DNA from: Deltaproteobacteria bacterium
GTDB taxonomy: Bacteria; Desulfobacterota; Desulfobulbia; Desulfobulbales; Desulfurivibrionaceae
Assembly: GCA_021811385.1 (NCBI GenBank)
Contig: JAJZPC010000005.1
Span: 1 to 61,264 of the forward strand
Reading direction: 5' to 3'
DNA length: 61,264 nucleotides
Each line of letters opens with the position of its first letter. The first letter of the stretch is position 1. Under the pieces are notes generated by a model that made no database searches, was not told the origin of the DNA, and was given only the letters and a program-made list of their open reading frames with translations. The position numbers and the translations under genes were made by a program. Below are positions 36,464 to 43,749 of this stretch, in pieces.

Positions 36464-36496
36464 GGAAAAGCCCCCCTGCACCAGGGGGGCTTTTCC
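36464..36496 (+). terminator. Terminator after the CigR-like gene
   Basis: 15-bp stem GGAAAAGCCCCCCTG and its exact complement, 3-nt loop, TTTT near the end. Confidence 0.75.
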
Positions 36497-36564
36497 GCGA
36501 TCCTTCCGTATTTTTTCAGTATTGCATCCGGGCAAACAATCTGCCATATCTGCGGAGGAAACAA

Positions 36565-36996
36565 ATGAACGCCCCTCCCGGATACAAAACAGGTGGACCC
36601 ATGCAATTCCTTATCATTGACGACGACGTTGTTGCCCGCACCACCCTGAAAAACCATCTGAGCGCCATGTTCTCGGGTTGCAAGATCAGCGAGGCTGCCA
36701 ACGGCGCCCAGGGGCTGTTTCAGTTCTTCAAGAAAAAACCGGACCTCATCTTTCTGGACATGCTGATGCCGATCATGGACGGCCGGGCCGTATTGGACGC
36801 CCTGCGGGAATGCTACCGCTGCGGCCAGATCGTCAAGAAGCCGAAGGTAGTCTTGATCTCCATGCTCGACACCATGCAGATCGACCAGATGCATCCCCTG
36901 GCGGACAGCCCCCTGGTACTGACAGTGGTCAAAAAACCGGTTACCCGCAACCTCCTCCAGCAGATCGAGGCCTTTCTCCCCCGCTTCATGGCCTGA
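36565..36996 (+). CDS. Single-domain response regulator (CheY-like)
   Basis: 143 residues, one receiver domain: acidic pocket DDDVVAR (residues ~19-21), phospho-acceptor D65 (LIFLDMLMPIMDG), and a lysine after VV (KKPVTR). No output domain, so it acts by protein contact. GGAGGAAACAA leads to ATG 36565. No partner kinase adjacent; the hybrid kinases at 49159 and 54368 lie elsewhere. Confidence 0.9.
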   Translation: MNAPPGYKTGGPMQFLIIDDDVVARTTLKNHLSAMFSGCKISEAANGAQGLFQFFKKKPDLIFLDMLMPIMDGRAVLDALRECYRCGQIVKKPKVVLISMLDTMQIDQMHPLADSPLVLTVVKKPVTRNLLQQIEAFLPRFMA

Positions 36997-37054
36997 TCTT
37001 CGTCCACCGCTCCTCTCGACCAACCCCATCACGCCATCCTCTTCATGTTAACGC

Positions 37055-37083
37055 TTGACGTTATTGTTGTTTGGCGTTATGTT
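37055..37083 (+). promoter_or_regulatory. higBA promoter with operator-like inverted repeat
   Basis: TTGACG (37055-37060), 17-nt spacer, TATGTT (37078-37083). TAACGC (37049-37054) and GCGTTA (37074-37079) form an inverted repeat around the -35 and -10. The expected start point lies at about 37090, the A of the toxin ATG. Confidence 0.75.
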
Positions 37084-37089
37084 TTTTCC

Positions 37090-37371
37090 ATGATTCAGTC
37101 TTTCGCCTGCAAGGAAACACAGAAGATATTCCAAGGCCGTTTTTCCTCCAAACTTCCGCAGGATATTCAACGTCTTGCCGCACGAAAGCTGGAACTGATT
37201 GATGGCGCCGGAGAGCTTGACGACTTGACGACACCTCCGGGCAATCGCCTTGAGGCTCTAAGCGGTGAACGGACAGGCCAGTACAGTATTCGGGTCAACG
37301 AACAATGGCGAATCTGCTTCAGGTGGCGCGACGGTAACGCCTTTGAGGTGGAAATCGTGGACTACCATTAA
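37090..37371 (+). CDS. higB: HigB-type toxin (RelE/ParE superfamily mRNA interferase)
   Basis: 93 residues: QKIFQGRFSSKLPQDIQRLA, LEALSGERTGQYSIRVNEQW and RICFRWRDGNAFEVEIVDYH. Endoribonuclease cutting mRNA at the ribosome. The ATG at 37090 coincides with the predicted transcription start; an in-frame ATG at 37045 lies upstream of the promoter. Antitoxin follows after 11 bp. Confidence 0.92.
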   Translation: MIQSFACKETQKIFQGRFSSKLPQDIQRLAARKLELIDGAGELDDLTTPPGNRLEALSGERTGQYSIRVNEQWRICFRWRDGNAFEVEIVDYH

Positions 37372-37382
37372 GGAGTATCGCC

Positions 37383-37688
37383 ATGAGCAAAAGAGATTTT
37401 CCCCCCATTCATCCCGGAGAAATCCTCAGAGAGGAATTTCTTGCCCCCCTGGGCATAAGCCAGTATCGGCTCGCCAAGGAAATTCATGTGCCTGCACGGC
37501 GCATCAACGAAATTGTCTTGGAAAAACGCGGCATCTCCGCGGACACCGCCCTGCGTCTTGGCCGGTATTTCGGGACAACCGCCCAGTTCTGGAGCAACCT
37601 TCAGGCTCGTTACGACCTTGAGGTAGCTCGCGACGCCATCGAGGACACCCTGACGCAGGAGATAAAACCCTTCCATAAAGCGGCATGA
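37383..37688 (+). CDS. higA: HigA-type antitoxin (HTH XRE)
   Basis: 101 residues. PPIHPGEILREEFLAPLGIS, QYRLAKEIHVPARRINEIV (helix-turn-helix) and GISADTALRLGRYFGTT are characteristic of HigA (VapI/addiction module antidote). It represses its operon via the repeat at the promoter. The toxin precedes the antitoxin, the inverted order usual for this family. Confidence 0.95.
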   Translation: MSKRDFPPIHPGEILREEFLAPLGISQYRLAKEIHVPARRINEIVLEKRGISADTALRLGRYFGTTAQFWSNLQARYDLEVARDAIEDTLTQEIKPFHKAA

Positions 37689-37732
37689 GCAGCTGACTCC
37701 TCGCTTCACGCCGCTGACCGGCTTCAGGATGC

Positions 37733-37760
37733 TTGACAAGCCCCGCCTTCCTGCTATCTT
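37733..37760 (+). promoter_or_regulatory. Promoter of the corrinoid-activator gene
   Basis: TTGACA (37733-37738), 16-nt spacer, TATCTT (37755-37760), 52 bp before the ATG at 37812. Confidence 0.7.
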
Positions 37761-37811
37761 TGTGGCAATAATCCATATCATTGCCAACATTTCCCCGGAG
37801 ACCGGAGATTT

Positions 37812-39740
37812 ATGAAAAAGAGTGTTACCTTCCTGCCCGACAACGTCACCATCGAGGTGGATAACGGCGAAAACCTGCTGAGCGCCGCGGCCAAGGCCGG
37901 GCTCTATATCCAGGCCTCCTGCGGCGGCGACGGGGTCTGCGGCAAGTGCAAGGTCAAGATCGAACAGGGCGAGGTCGCCGCCAACAAGGCCATGCAGCTC
38001 AAGGCGGAGGAACACGCCGAGGGGTTCCGCCTTGCCTGCCAGTCTTCGGTCATCGAGGATATCGTGGTTTCGATCCCCGTCGCCACCAGCAAGGACGGCA
38101 AGGCGCTCAAGGCCAAGCCCAAAACCACCCGCGCCATCTCGGCCCGGTCGCTGGACCATCTGATCGGCACCTGGCAGGTGGCGCCGCCGGTGGAAAAACG
38201 CTTTCTCACCCTGGAGCCGCCGACCCTGGAAGACAACGTGCCCGATCTCCAGCGGCTGATGCGGGCCATCAAGAAAAAATGCCACGACTGCTCCGAACCG
38301 ACCTACGACCACCCGGAGCTGTTGATGGAACTGCCCTTCACCCTGCGGGAGGCCGACTGGCAGGTGACGGCGATCATGCTGCGCGGCAAGCGGGCCGAGG
38401 AGCCGGACCGCATCATTGCCGTGGAGCCGGGCGACACCACGGGCAACCTCTACGGGTTGGCGGTGGACATCGGCACCACCACGGTGTGCGGGGTCTTGAT
38501 CGACCTGAATTCCGGCGAGGTGGTTGCCGAGGCCTCGGCCTACAACGACCAGATCAGTTGCGGCGAGGATGTCATCTCCCGGATCATCTACTCCCAGCGG
38601 CCCGGCGGCCTCAAGGGGCTCCAGGAAAAGGTGGTCCGCACCATCAACGCGGTGATCGAAAACGTCTGCAAGAAGGTGATGATCAGCCCCAGCAACATCA
38701 GTTACATCATGGCCGCGGGCAACACCATCATGAGCCACCTGCTCCTGGGGCTGAACCCGAAATACCTGCGCGAATCCCCCTATGTCCCGACCTGCAGCCA
38801 TTTTCCGCTGACCCGCGCCGCCGCCCTGGGCATCCACGCCCATCCCTCGGTGCGCCTCTTCCTCTACCCGGCGGTGGCCAGCTATGTGGGCGGCGACATC
38901 ATCTCCGGGGTGCACGCCTGCCAGATGTACAAGAGCTCGGAACTGACCCTGTTCATCGACATCGGCACCAACGGCGAGATCGTGGTGGGCAACGAGGAGT
39001 GGATGGTCTGCGCCGCCTGCTCCGCCGGGCCTGCCTTCGAGGGCGGCGGCATCAAGCACGGGATGCGGGCCAATGCCGGGGCCATCGAGAATTTCCATAT
39101 CCACCCCGAGACCCTGGAGCCGATGATCATCACCATCGACCGCATCAAGCCCTGCGGCATCTGCGGCTCCGGGCTCATCGCCATCGTGGCCGAGCTGCTG
39201 GAGGCCGGGGTCATCGATCAGCAGGGCAAGTTCAACCGCGAGCTTTCGCACCCCCGCATCCGGGAAGGGATAGACGGCTACGAATACGTGCTGGCCTGGT
39301 CCAAGGACACCCTCATGGGCGAGGACATCGCCATCACCGAGGTGGACTTCGACAACCTGATCCGGGCCAAGGGCGCCATGTACGCAGGCTACGTCACCCT
39401 GCTGGAATCGGTGGGCATGACCTTCGACGATCTGGACCGGGTGATCATGGCGGGCAACTTCGGAGCCTACATCGATCTGGAACAGGCGATCTGCATCGGA
39501 TTACTCCCGGACATCGACCGCGACAAGTTCTACTACCTGGGCAACGCCTCCATGCTCGGCTGCCAGATCAGCCTCACCGACCATGTCCGCTTTCGGGAAC
39601 GGATGATGGTCAGCTCGCTCATTACCAATCTGGAGCTGTCGGAGAGCAGTCAGTTCATGAACCACTACATGGCCTCGCTCTTTTTGCCCCACACCGACAT
39701 GGCGCTCTTCCCCACGGTGCGGGAGAAACTGCCTCGGTAA
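37812..39740 (+). CDS. acsV: Corrinoid-activation protein (AcsV/RACo type, 2Fe-2S + DUF4445 ASKHA ATPase)
   Basis: 642 residues. N-terminal plant-type ferredoxin domain with C37-x5-C43-x2-C46...C76, a linker (~90-170), a middle domain, and an ASKHA-type ATPase (AVDIGTTTVCGVLIDLNSGE, FIDIGTNGEIVVGN, ACSAGPAFEGGGIKHGMRA) typical of reductive activators of corrinoid Fe-S proteins. It would re-reduce inactive Co(II) in the corrinoid protein of the Wood-Ljungdahl pathway. CGGAG precedes the ATG. The stop lies inside a large palindrome. acsE is ~2.2 kb downstream, supporting this reading; a methyltransferase-activating homologue (RamA-like) is the alternative. Confidence 0.85.
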   Translation: MKKSVTFLPDNVTIEVDNGENLLSAAAKAGLYIQASCGGDGVCGKCKVKIEQGEVAANKAMQLKAEEHAEGFRLACQSSVIEDIVVSIPVATSKDGKALKAKPKTTRAISARSLDHLIGTWQVAPPVEKRFLTLEPPTLEDNVPDLQRLMRAIKKKCHDCSEPTYDHPELLMELPFTLREADWQVTAIMLRGKRAEEPDRIIAVEPGDTTGNLYGLAVDIGTTTVCGVLIDLNSGEVVAEASAYNDQISCGEDVISRIIYSQRPGGLKGLQEKVVRTINAVIENVCKKVMISPSNISYIMAAGNTIMSHLLLGLNPKYLRESPYVPTCSHFPLTRAAALGIHAHPSVRLFLYPAVASYVGGDIISGVHACQMYKSSELTLFIDIGTNGEIVVGNEEWMVCAACSAGPAFEGGGIKHGMRANAGAIENFHIHPETLEPMIITIDRIKPCGICGSGLIAIVAELLEAGVIDQQGKFNRELSHPRIREGIDGYEYVLAWSKDTLMGEDIAITEVDFDNLIRAKGAMYAGYVTLLESVGMTFDDLDRVIMAGNFGAYIDLEQAICIGLLPDIDRDKFYYLGNASMLGCQISLTDHVRFRERMMVSSLITNLELSESSQFMNHYMASLFLPHTDMALFPTVREKLPR

Positions 39741-39841
39741 ATTCAGCAGCACCGCATCTGCGTTGTCATCGGCCTGCTCATGTGCAAATAGCACACTTCG
39801 CAGGCCTCTTCCTAGCATCTGCGGCACTGCTGAATTTACCG
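39735..39841. repeat. 107-bp imperfect palindrome, MITE/REP-like
   Basis: Outer arms 39735-39756 and 39820-39841 match in 20 of 22 bp (starting CGGTAAATTCAGCAG). Inside, GCCTGC / GCAGGC and GTGC / GCAC nest around AAATA. It overlaps the end of the acsV-like gene and reaches the possible start of the next. Confidence 0.8.
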
Positions 39842-39890
39842 CCATGCCAGCATGCCAAGACGAGATTTTTTACGAGTCCATCATTACTCT

Positions 39891-40709
39891 ATGGAAGACA
39901 TCGTACCCGACCTGGCGATCTGCCTGATCCACAACCCGGAAAATCCCGAAGGGCTGTTTCCCTTTCTGGACGCGCTCCTGCCCCAGGCCGATCAGGTGGC
40001 CCTGGAGATCATCGTGGTGGCCGCGCAGCCCGAGCATCCCGCCCTGGCCCGGCTGGAACGGGCCTTTCCGGAGATCGTCATTCTGGAAAACAGCGGCGGC
40101 GATCACCCGGCCAAGGCGCGCAACCACGCCTGCCGGTTGGCCACGGCCCGCTATCTTTCCTTCTGGGACGAAAATCTCCGGCCGCAGCCCGGCTGCCTCG
40201 ACGCCCTGATCCATTTTCTCGATGAAACCCCGGAGGCCGGGTTGGCCGCGCCCCGCATCGTTGACGCCCAGGGCATGGTCCTCCCCTCGGTGCGTTCCGC
40301 CCCGACCCTGGCCACGATCCTCTGTCTGCACACCCCCTTGGGACGGTTGCTTGCGGCGGCGCCCGCCATCCTCGCCCGTCATCTGCTCACGGAACAGGAC
40401 CATCTGCGCTCCTTCGAGCCCCAATGGCTGCTGGACACCTGCCTGGTGATCCGCAGGGAGGTGATGGAGGAGATCGGCTTTCTGGACGAGGGCTTTGCCG
40501 CCCACTATGCCGACGCCGATTATTGCCTGCGGGCGCGCCAGGCCGGCTGGCATCTCCACTACCTGGCCGAGGCTGTGGTGCTCCAGACCAGAACGGATTT
40601 TGCCCCTATGCCGGCCAAGCCCTCCGCGAGCGACACCCCGCGCCTGGTGGGCGACTGCACCCGGTTGCTCTTGAAAAAATGGCTGCGCCCCGCACAAATG
40701 CCGGCGTGA
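39891..40709 (+). CDS. Family 2 glycosyltransferase
   Basis: 272 residues from the ATG at 39891 (an upstream ATG at 39852 is possible; neither has a clear ribosome site). GT-A features: DLAICLIHNPENPEGLFPFL, VALEIIVVAAQP, NHACRLATARYLSFWDEN (the DxD-like position reads W-D-E-N), and ADADYCLRARQAGWHLHYL with AEAVVLQ, as in rhamnosyl/mannosyl transferases of polysaccharide synthesis. Membrane-associated by family. Acceptor unknown. Confidence 0.82.
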   Translation: MEDIVPDLAICLIHNPENPEGLFPFLDALLPQADQVALEIIVVAAQPEHPALARLERAFPEIVILENSGGDHPAKARNHACRLATARYLSFWDENLRPQPGCLDALIHFLDETPEAGLAAPRIVDAQGMVLPSVRSAPTLATILCLHTPLGRLLAAAPAILARHLLTEQDHLRSFEPQWLLDTCLVIRREVMEEIGFLDEGFAAHYADADYCLRARQAGWHLHYLAEAVVLQTRTDFAPMPAKPSASDTPRLVGDCTRLLLKKWLRPAQMPA

Positions 40710-41162
40710 TTCACAAGCACAATGCCTGTTGAAAGGATGTTGGCGTTGTGTTGATTGGCTGTTGAAAACCTGTTGATTGTTTCCGGTTGCTCCCTGCAAT
40801 CCCTTTGCGGAACAGGGGTTGCCGCTCCTTGCCCATTCGGGCTCCTTCCGCTTGTCCGTTGTTGATTTCCCCCACGTTTCACGTGAAACCATCCGACCGT
40901 TTTTTCCGCGACAAAGTGCCACGCTGTGCAAAAACTATCCGTGTGCTACTGTCGGTGCTGGATACAAATTACCCAGGATTGCACCCTGCCCCGCGCCGAC
41001 CCGGTCAGCCCGGCCTCATGGTATCCGCGGCAATGCACGGAAATGAGGCCCAGGCCTGCGCGATGGCACGAATCGTGATATGTCCTGGTGCACAGAGTTT
41101 TTGCTGTGCTGTTTTCCCGTATGAGGTTGCATATTCATTTTAATCAGAGGAGGATTATCCAC
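40710..41162. other. 453-bp intergenic region with parS and phased TGTTGA repeats
   Basis: No supported gene. Five TGTTGA hexamers (40727, 40749, 40760, 40771, 40860); the spacing 22, 11, 11 is helically phased. A perfect parS core lies at 40876-40889, and TTATCCACA, a consensus DnaA box, at 41155-41163 over the start of the next gene. May be an origin-proximal segregation region. Confidence 0.55.
40875..40890. promoter_or_regulatory. parS site (ParB binding)
   Basis: CGTTTCACGTGAAACC: the 14-bp core GTTTCACGTGAAAC is a perfect palindrome identical to the core of the conserved chromosomal parS consensus. Confidence 0.8.
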
Positions 41163-41597
41163 ATGAAGAACGTCACGATGTTCCGGATCAGCACCATTCT
41201 GGCAGGCTCCCTGCTCACCGCCACCATGGCCTGGGCCGCCGCAGACTACAGCGCCATGACCAACGAGGAATTGGCGGCGCAGCGCGGCAGCATGAAACAG
41301 GCCACGGTGGAAGAACGCAACGCCTTCCAGAACGAATGGCAGAACCGGGTGCAGAAGATGAGCCCGGAGGAAAAGCAGAAAGCCATGGGCCAGCCCGAAA
41401 ATGCCCCCCGTGACGGCTCCGGGCAGAAGTCCGGCCAGAGGCAAGGCATGGGCGGCAGCGGCGGTTCCGGGAACGGCACGGGTGGCGGCATGGGCTCCGG
41501 CTCCGGCATGGGCGGGGGCATGGGTTCCGGTGGCTCCGGCATGAGCGGAGGAGGCATGGGCGGTCGGGGCGGTATGGGCGGCGGCGGAAGGCGGTAA
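41163..41597 (+). CDS. Secreted Gly/Met-rich protein (DUF1104-like N-terminal part)
   Basis: 144 residues; signal peptide MFRISTILAGSLLTATMAWA, then DYSAMTNEELAAQRGSMKQA and QNRVQKMSPEEKQKAMG, a helical part like DUF1104 proteins, followed by a ~55-residue Gly/Met/Ser low-complexity tail (GMGSGSGMGGGM). AGAGGAGG is 8 nt before the ATG at 41163. Metal binding by the Met-rich tail is a guess. Confidence 0.75.
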   Translation: MKNVTMFRISTILAGSLLTATMAWAAADYSAMTNEELAAQRGSMKQATVEERNAFQNEWQNRVQKMSPEEKQKAMGQPENAPRDGSGQKSGQRQGMGGSGGSGNGTGGGMGSGSGMGGGMGSGGSGMSGGGMGGRGGMGGGGRR

Positions 41598-41948
41598 TCC
41601 CTTTCCCCAACCCCTGTTCAACCCACCATGGCCAGGCTGCCCACACGGCGCCTGGCCATGCCCGCAACACCCGGAGATTCCCCATGAAGCCGTTTTCCTC
41701 CATCATCGCCATCGGCGACCAGATCAAGGAGGCTGGTGGCAAAATAGGGGGCAATCCTAGGTATATCCACCGATTTCCGCGCCAATTCGACACTTTTTTA
41801 CACCGCTTCGCCCTGTTGCCTGTTGACATCCGTTTTGTAAAACGCTATTTTCCCACGTTACCATGCACCCTTACACTCGGGAAAACCGCCGTTTCCATCG
41901 GGAGCGGTAGATATATATACGATTGAAACCACAGCACGGGAGAAAACA
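41598..41948. other. 351-bp leader region before acsE
   Basis: Holds the acsE promoter (see 41823-41851) and a ~97-nt untranslated leader. An 80-codon open frame at 41684-41926 with a GGAG site starts plausibly but turns into unconvincing sequence; not called. Confidence 0.5.
41823..41851 (+). promoter_or_regulatory. Promoter of acsE
   Basis: Consensus TTGACA (41823-41828), 17-nt spacer, TATTTT (41846-41851). Transcription would start ~90 nt before the ATG. Confidence 0.75.
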
Positions 41949-42839
41949 ATGAAGGTAGCAGCCATCGCGGAAAGCATCAACATCATGGGCAAGAGAAGCG
42001 GCACCGCCATGAAGGAACGGAATCCTGGCCCGGTTCAGGAAATGGCCAAGGAAGAGTCCGGTGCCGGCGCCTCCTATTTGGATCTCAACATCGGACCGGC
42101 CCGCAAGGACGGCATCGAGTTGATGCCCTGGATTGTGCAGACCGTGGAAGCGGCAAGTTCCGTGCCCCTCTGCCTGGACACCACCAACACCGACGCCATG
42201 GCCGCCGGATTCAAGGTGGTGAAAAACCGCGAAGCCGCGATCATGAACTCCATCTCCGCCCAGCCCGAGCGGATGGAAAAGCTGATCCCCGTTGCCGCCG
42301 AGGCAGGCTGCAATGTTATCGCCCTGCTCTGGGGCCCGGACGGCATGCCCCGCGACTCCAACGAGCGCTGCGCCATGGCCGTTGACCTGATGATGGCCCT
42401 GGCCGAGGCAGGCATCCCCAACGAAAAAATGCTCTTCGACCCGATCGGCACCCCCATCACCCTGGGCGCGGACCAGATCGCCTCCGGCCTTGAGTTCATG
42501 TCCATGCTGCAGGAGATCGCCCCGGGCGCAGGCTCCACCGTGGGTCTGTCCAACGTCAGCAACGGCGTGGCCGAGCACCTGCGCAAGTACCTGGACCGCA
42601 CCTACCTCATCATGCTGATGAAGTACGGGATCACCACCGCCATCGTCAATTCCTACGACAGCGAGCTCATGGCGATCTGCAAGGGCGAGCGCCAGAACCT
42701 GGTGGACATGGTCCACGGCATGATGGACGGCAACGATCCCGATCCCGCAGGTCTGACCGGCACCGCGCTGGAGCACTATAAAACCTATAAGGTGCTCTCC
42801 GGCCAGAACGTGTTCAGCGAGTCCTGGCTGACTCTGTAA
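41949..42839 (+). CDS. acsE: Methyltetrahydrofolate:corrinoid protein methyltransferase
   Basis: 296 residues, TIM-barrel pterin-binding family. Motifs: ESINIMGKRSGTAMKERNPG, GASYLDLNIGPARKDG, LCLDTTNTDAMAAGF, FDPIGTPITLGADQ and GLSNVSNGV. It moves the methyl group of CH3-H4folate to the corrinoid Fe-S protein in the Wood-Ljungdahl pathway, cytosolic. The AcsE length and the absence of MetH domains argue for this over methionine synthase. GGGAG lies 6 nt before the ATG. Terminator at 42895. Confidence 0.93.
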   Translation: MKVAAIAESINIMGKRSGTAMKERNPGPVQEMAKEESGAGASYLDLNIGPARKDGIELMPWIVQTVEAASSVPLCLDTTNTDAMAAGFKVVKNREAAIMNSISAQPERMEKLIPVAAEAGCNVIALLWGPDGMPRDSNERCAMAVDLMMALAEAGIPNEKMLFDPIGTPITLGADQIASGLEFMSMLQEIAPGAGSTVGLSNVSNGVAEHLRKYLDRTYLIMLMKYGITTAIVNSYDSELMAICKGERQNLVDMVHGMMDGNDPDPAGLTGTALEHYKTYKVLSGQNVFSESWLTL

Positions 42840-42894
42840 AAAAGCGGTATCATATAGAGGCCGCTTTCTCGAATCCGGGACGGCCTTTCTCAAA

Positions 42895-42922
42895 GAGGGG
42901 GCCACGGCCTCCTCTTTTTTTT
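42895..42922 (+). terminator. Intrinsic terminator after acsE
   Basis: GAGGGGGCC / GGCCTCCTC (one G-T pair), 2-nt loop, eight T's. Confidence 0.85.
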
Positions 42923-42931
42923 GTTTGGGGT

Positions 42932-43516
42932 ATGGAAGTTATGGCGGACATTCCCACGCACCACATGATCTACGGCAACCTCGTTGATTACGTCACCGGC
43001 GAACCGCTGGTGGACACCGACGACGAGCGCTACCGCCAGAAACTGGCCCGGCTGCTCGTTGAGGAAAGGGGCTTTGCCAAAAACGAATTGGAGATGCGGC
43101 GCAGGATCGAAACCCTGTTCGCCCACCAGTTCGTGGCCTCGAAAATCGATATCGTGGTGAGCATCGGGGAACAGCGGGTGATGGTGGTGCGCTACGGCCC
43201 CGGCTCGCTGGTAACCAGAGAACGTCCGGCCATCGCCGCAGCCAGGGTGTTGGAGGAGACTCAGCTGATCCCCCTGGTGGTGGTGACCAACGGCGAGGAC
43301 GGTGAACTGCTGGACGCCAGAACCGGCAAGGTGCTGGCCACCGGGCTTGAGGCGATTCCCGCCAGGGAGAAGATTTTGGCCATGCTGCCAGGTTTTGATT
43401 TCACCCCCGTCGCCCCGGAACGCAGAGAGCCGGAGCTACGCATCTTGAACGCCTTTGACGTGGAGGTCTGCTGCGCCGGCGGACCTTGTGCGTTGCCGGG
43501 CGCGAAAGAAGGCTGA
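42932..43516 (+). CDS. Orphan HsdR N-terminal domain (PD-(D/E)xK nuclease fold) protein
   Basis: 194 residues. Looks like the HsdR_N domain: DERYRQKLARLLVEERGFAK, NELEMRRRIETLF, SKIDIVVSIGEQRVMVVRYG, IAAARVLEETQLIPLVVVTN and DARTGKVLATGL. The E (ELEM) and the D/x/V motif (KIDIVVSI) suit PD-(D/E)xK nucleases, but the usual ExK is not obvious. No helicase, HsdM or HsdS is nearby, so it is not a restriction system in itself. C-terminal CCAGGPCALPG is unusual. Alternative start at 42941. Confidence 0.75.
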   Translation: MEVMADIPTHHMIYGNLVDYVTGEPLVDTDDERYRQKLARLLVEERGFAKNELEMRRRIETLFAHQFVASKIDIVVSIGEQRVMVVRYGPGSLVTRERPAIAAARVLEETQLIPLVVVTNGEDGELLDARTGKVLATGLEAIPAREKILAMLPGFDFTPVAPERREPELRILNAFDVEVCCAGGPCALPGAKEG

Positions 43517-43520
43517 AAAA

Positions 43521-43626
43521 TCCCCTCTCCCCTTGCGGGAGAGGGATAGGGTGAGGGGGAACCTGCTGGAGGTGAGGCCTTGGCAATTTCACCCACCCCC
43601 CAGCCCCCTCCCGTCAAGGAAGGGGG
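43521..43626. repeat. GC-rich intergenic repeat, copy before DAHP synthase
   Basis: CCCCTCTCCCCTTGCGGGAG with GATAGGGTGAGGGGGA, then CCCCCTCCCGTCAAGGAAGG. Same two-part layout as 18520-18641 and 31403-31511. Confidence 0.75.
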
Positions 43627-43749
43627 ACTTAATACGAAAAGCCCGCCACGACCTGCGCACCCATAAAAATTTTCGTGTTTTTCGTGGGTTGATCGGCACT
43701 GCTGCCGATAATTGACACGTGGCTCAAGTAATCCCTTGGAGAAAGCACC

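Noticed and set aside
40787..41143. 118-codon open frame in the parS region
   Set aside because: No ribosome site, rich in Pro/Arg/Cys, overlaps the parS palindrome. Likely chance.
41684..41926. 80-codon open frame before acsE
   Set aside because: GGAG site is present, but the frame runs through the acsE promoter and ends in low-quality sequence; no family recognised.
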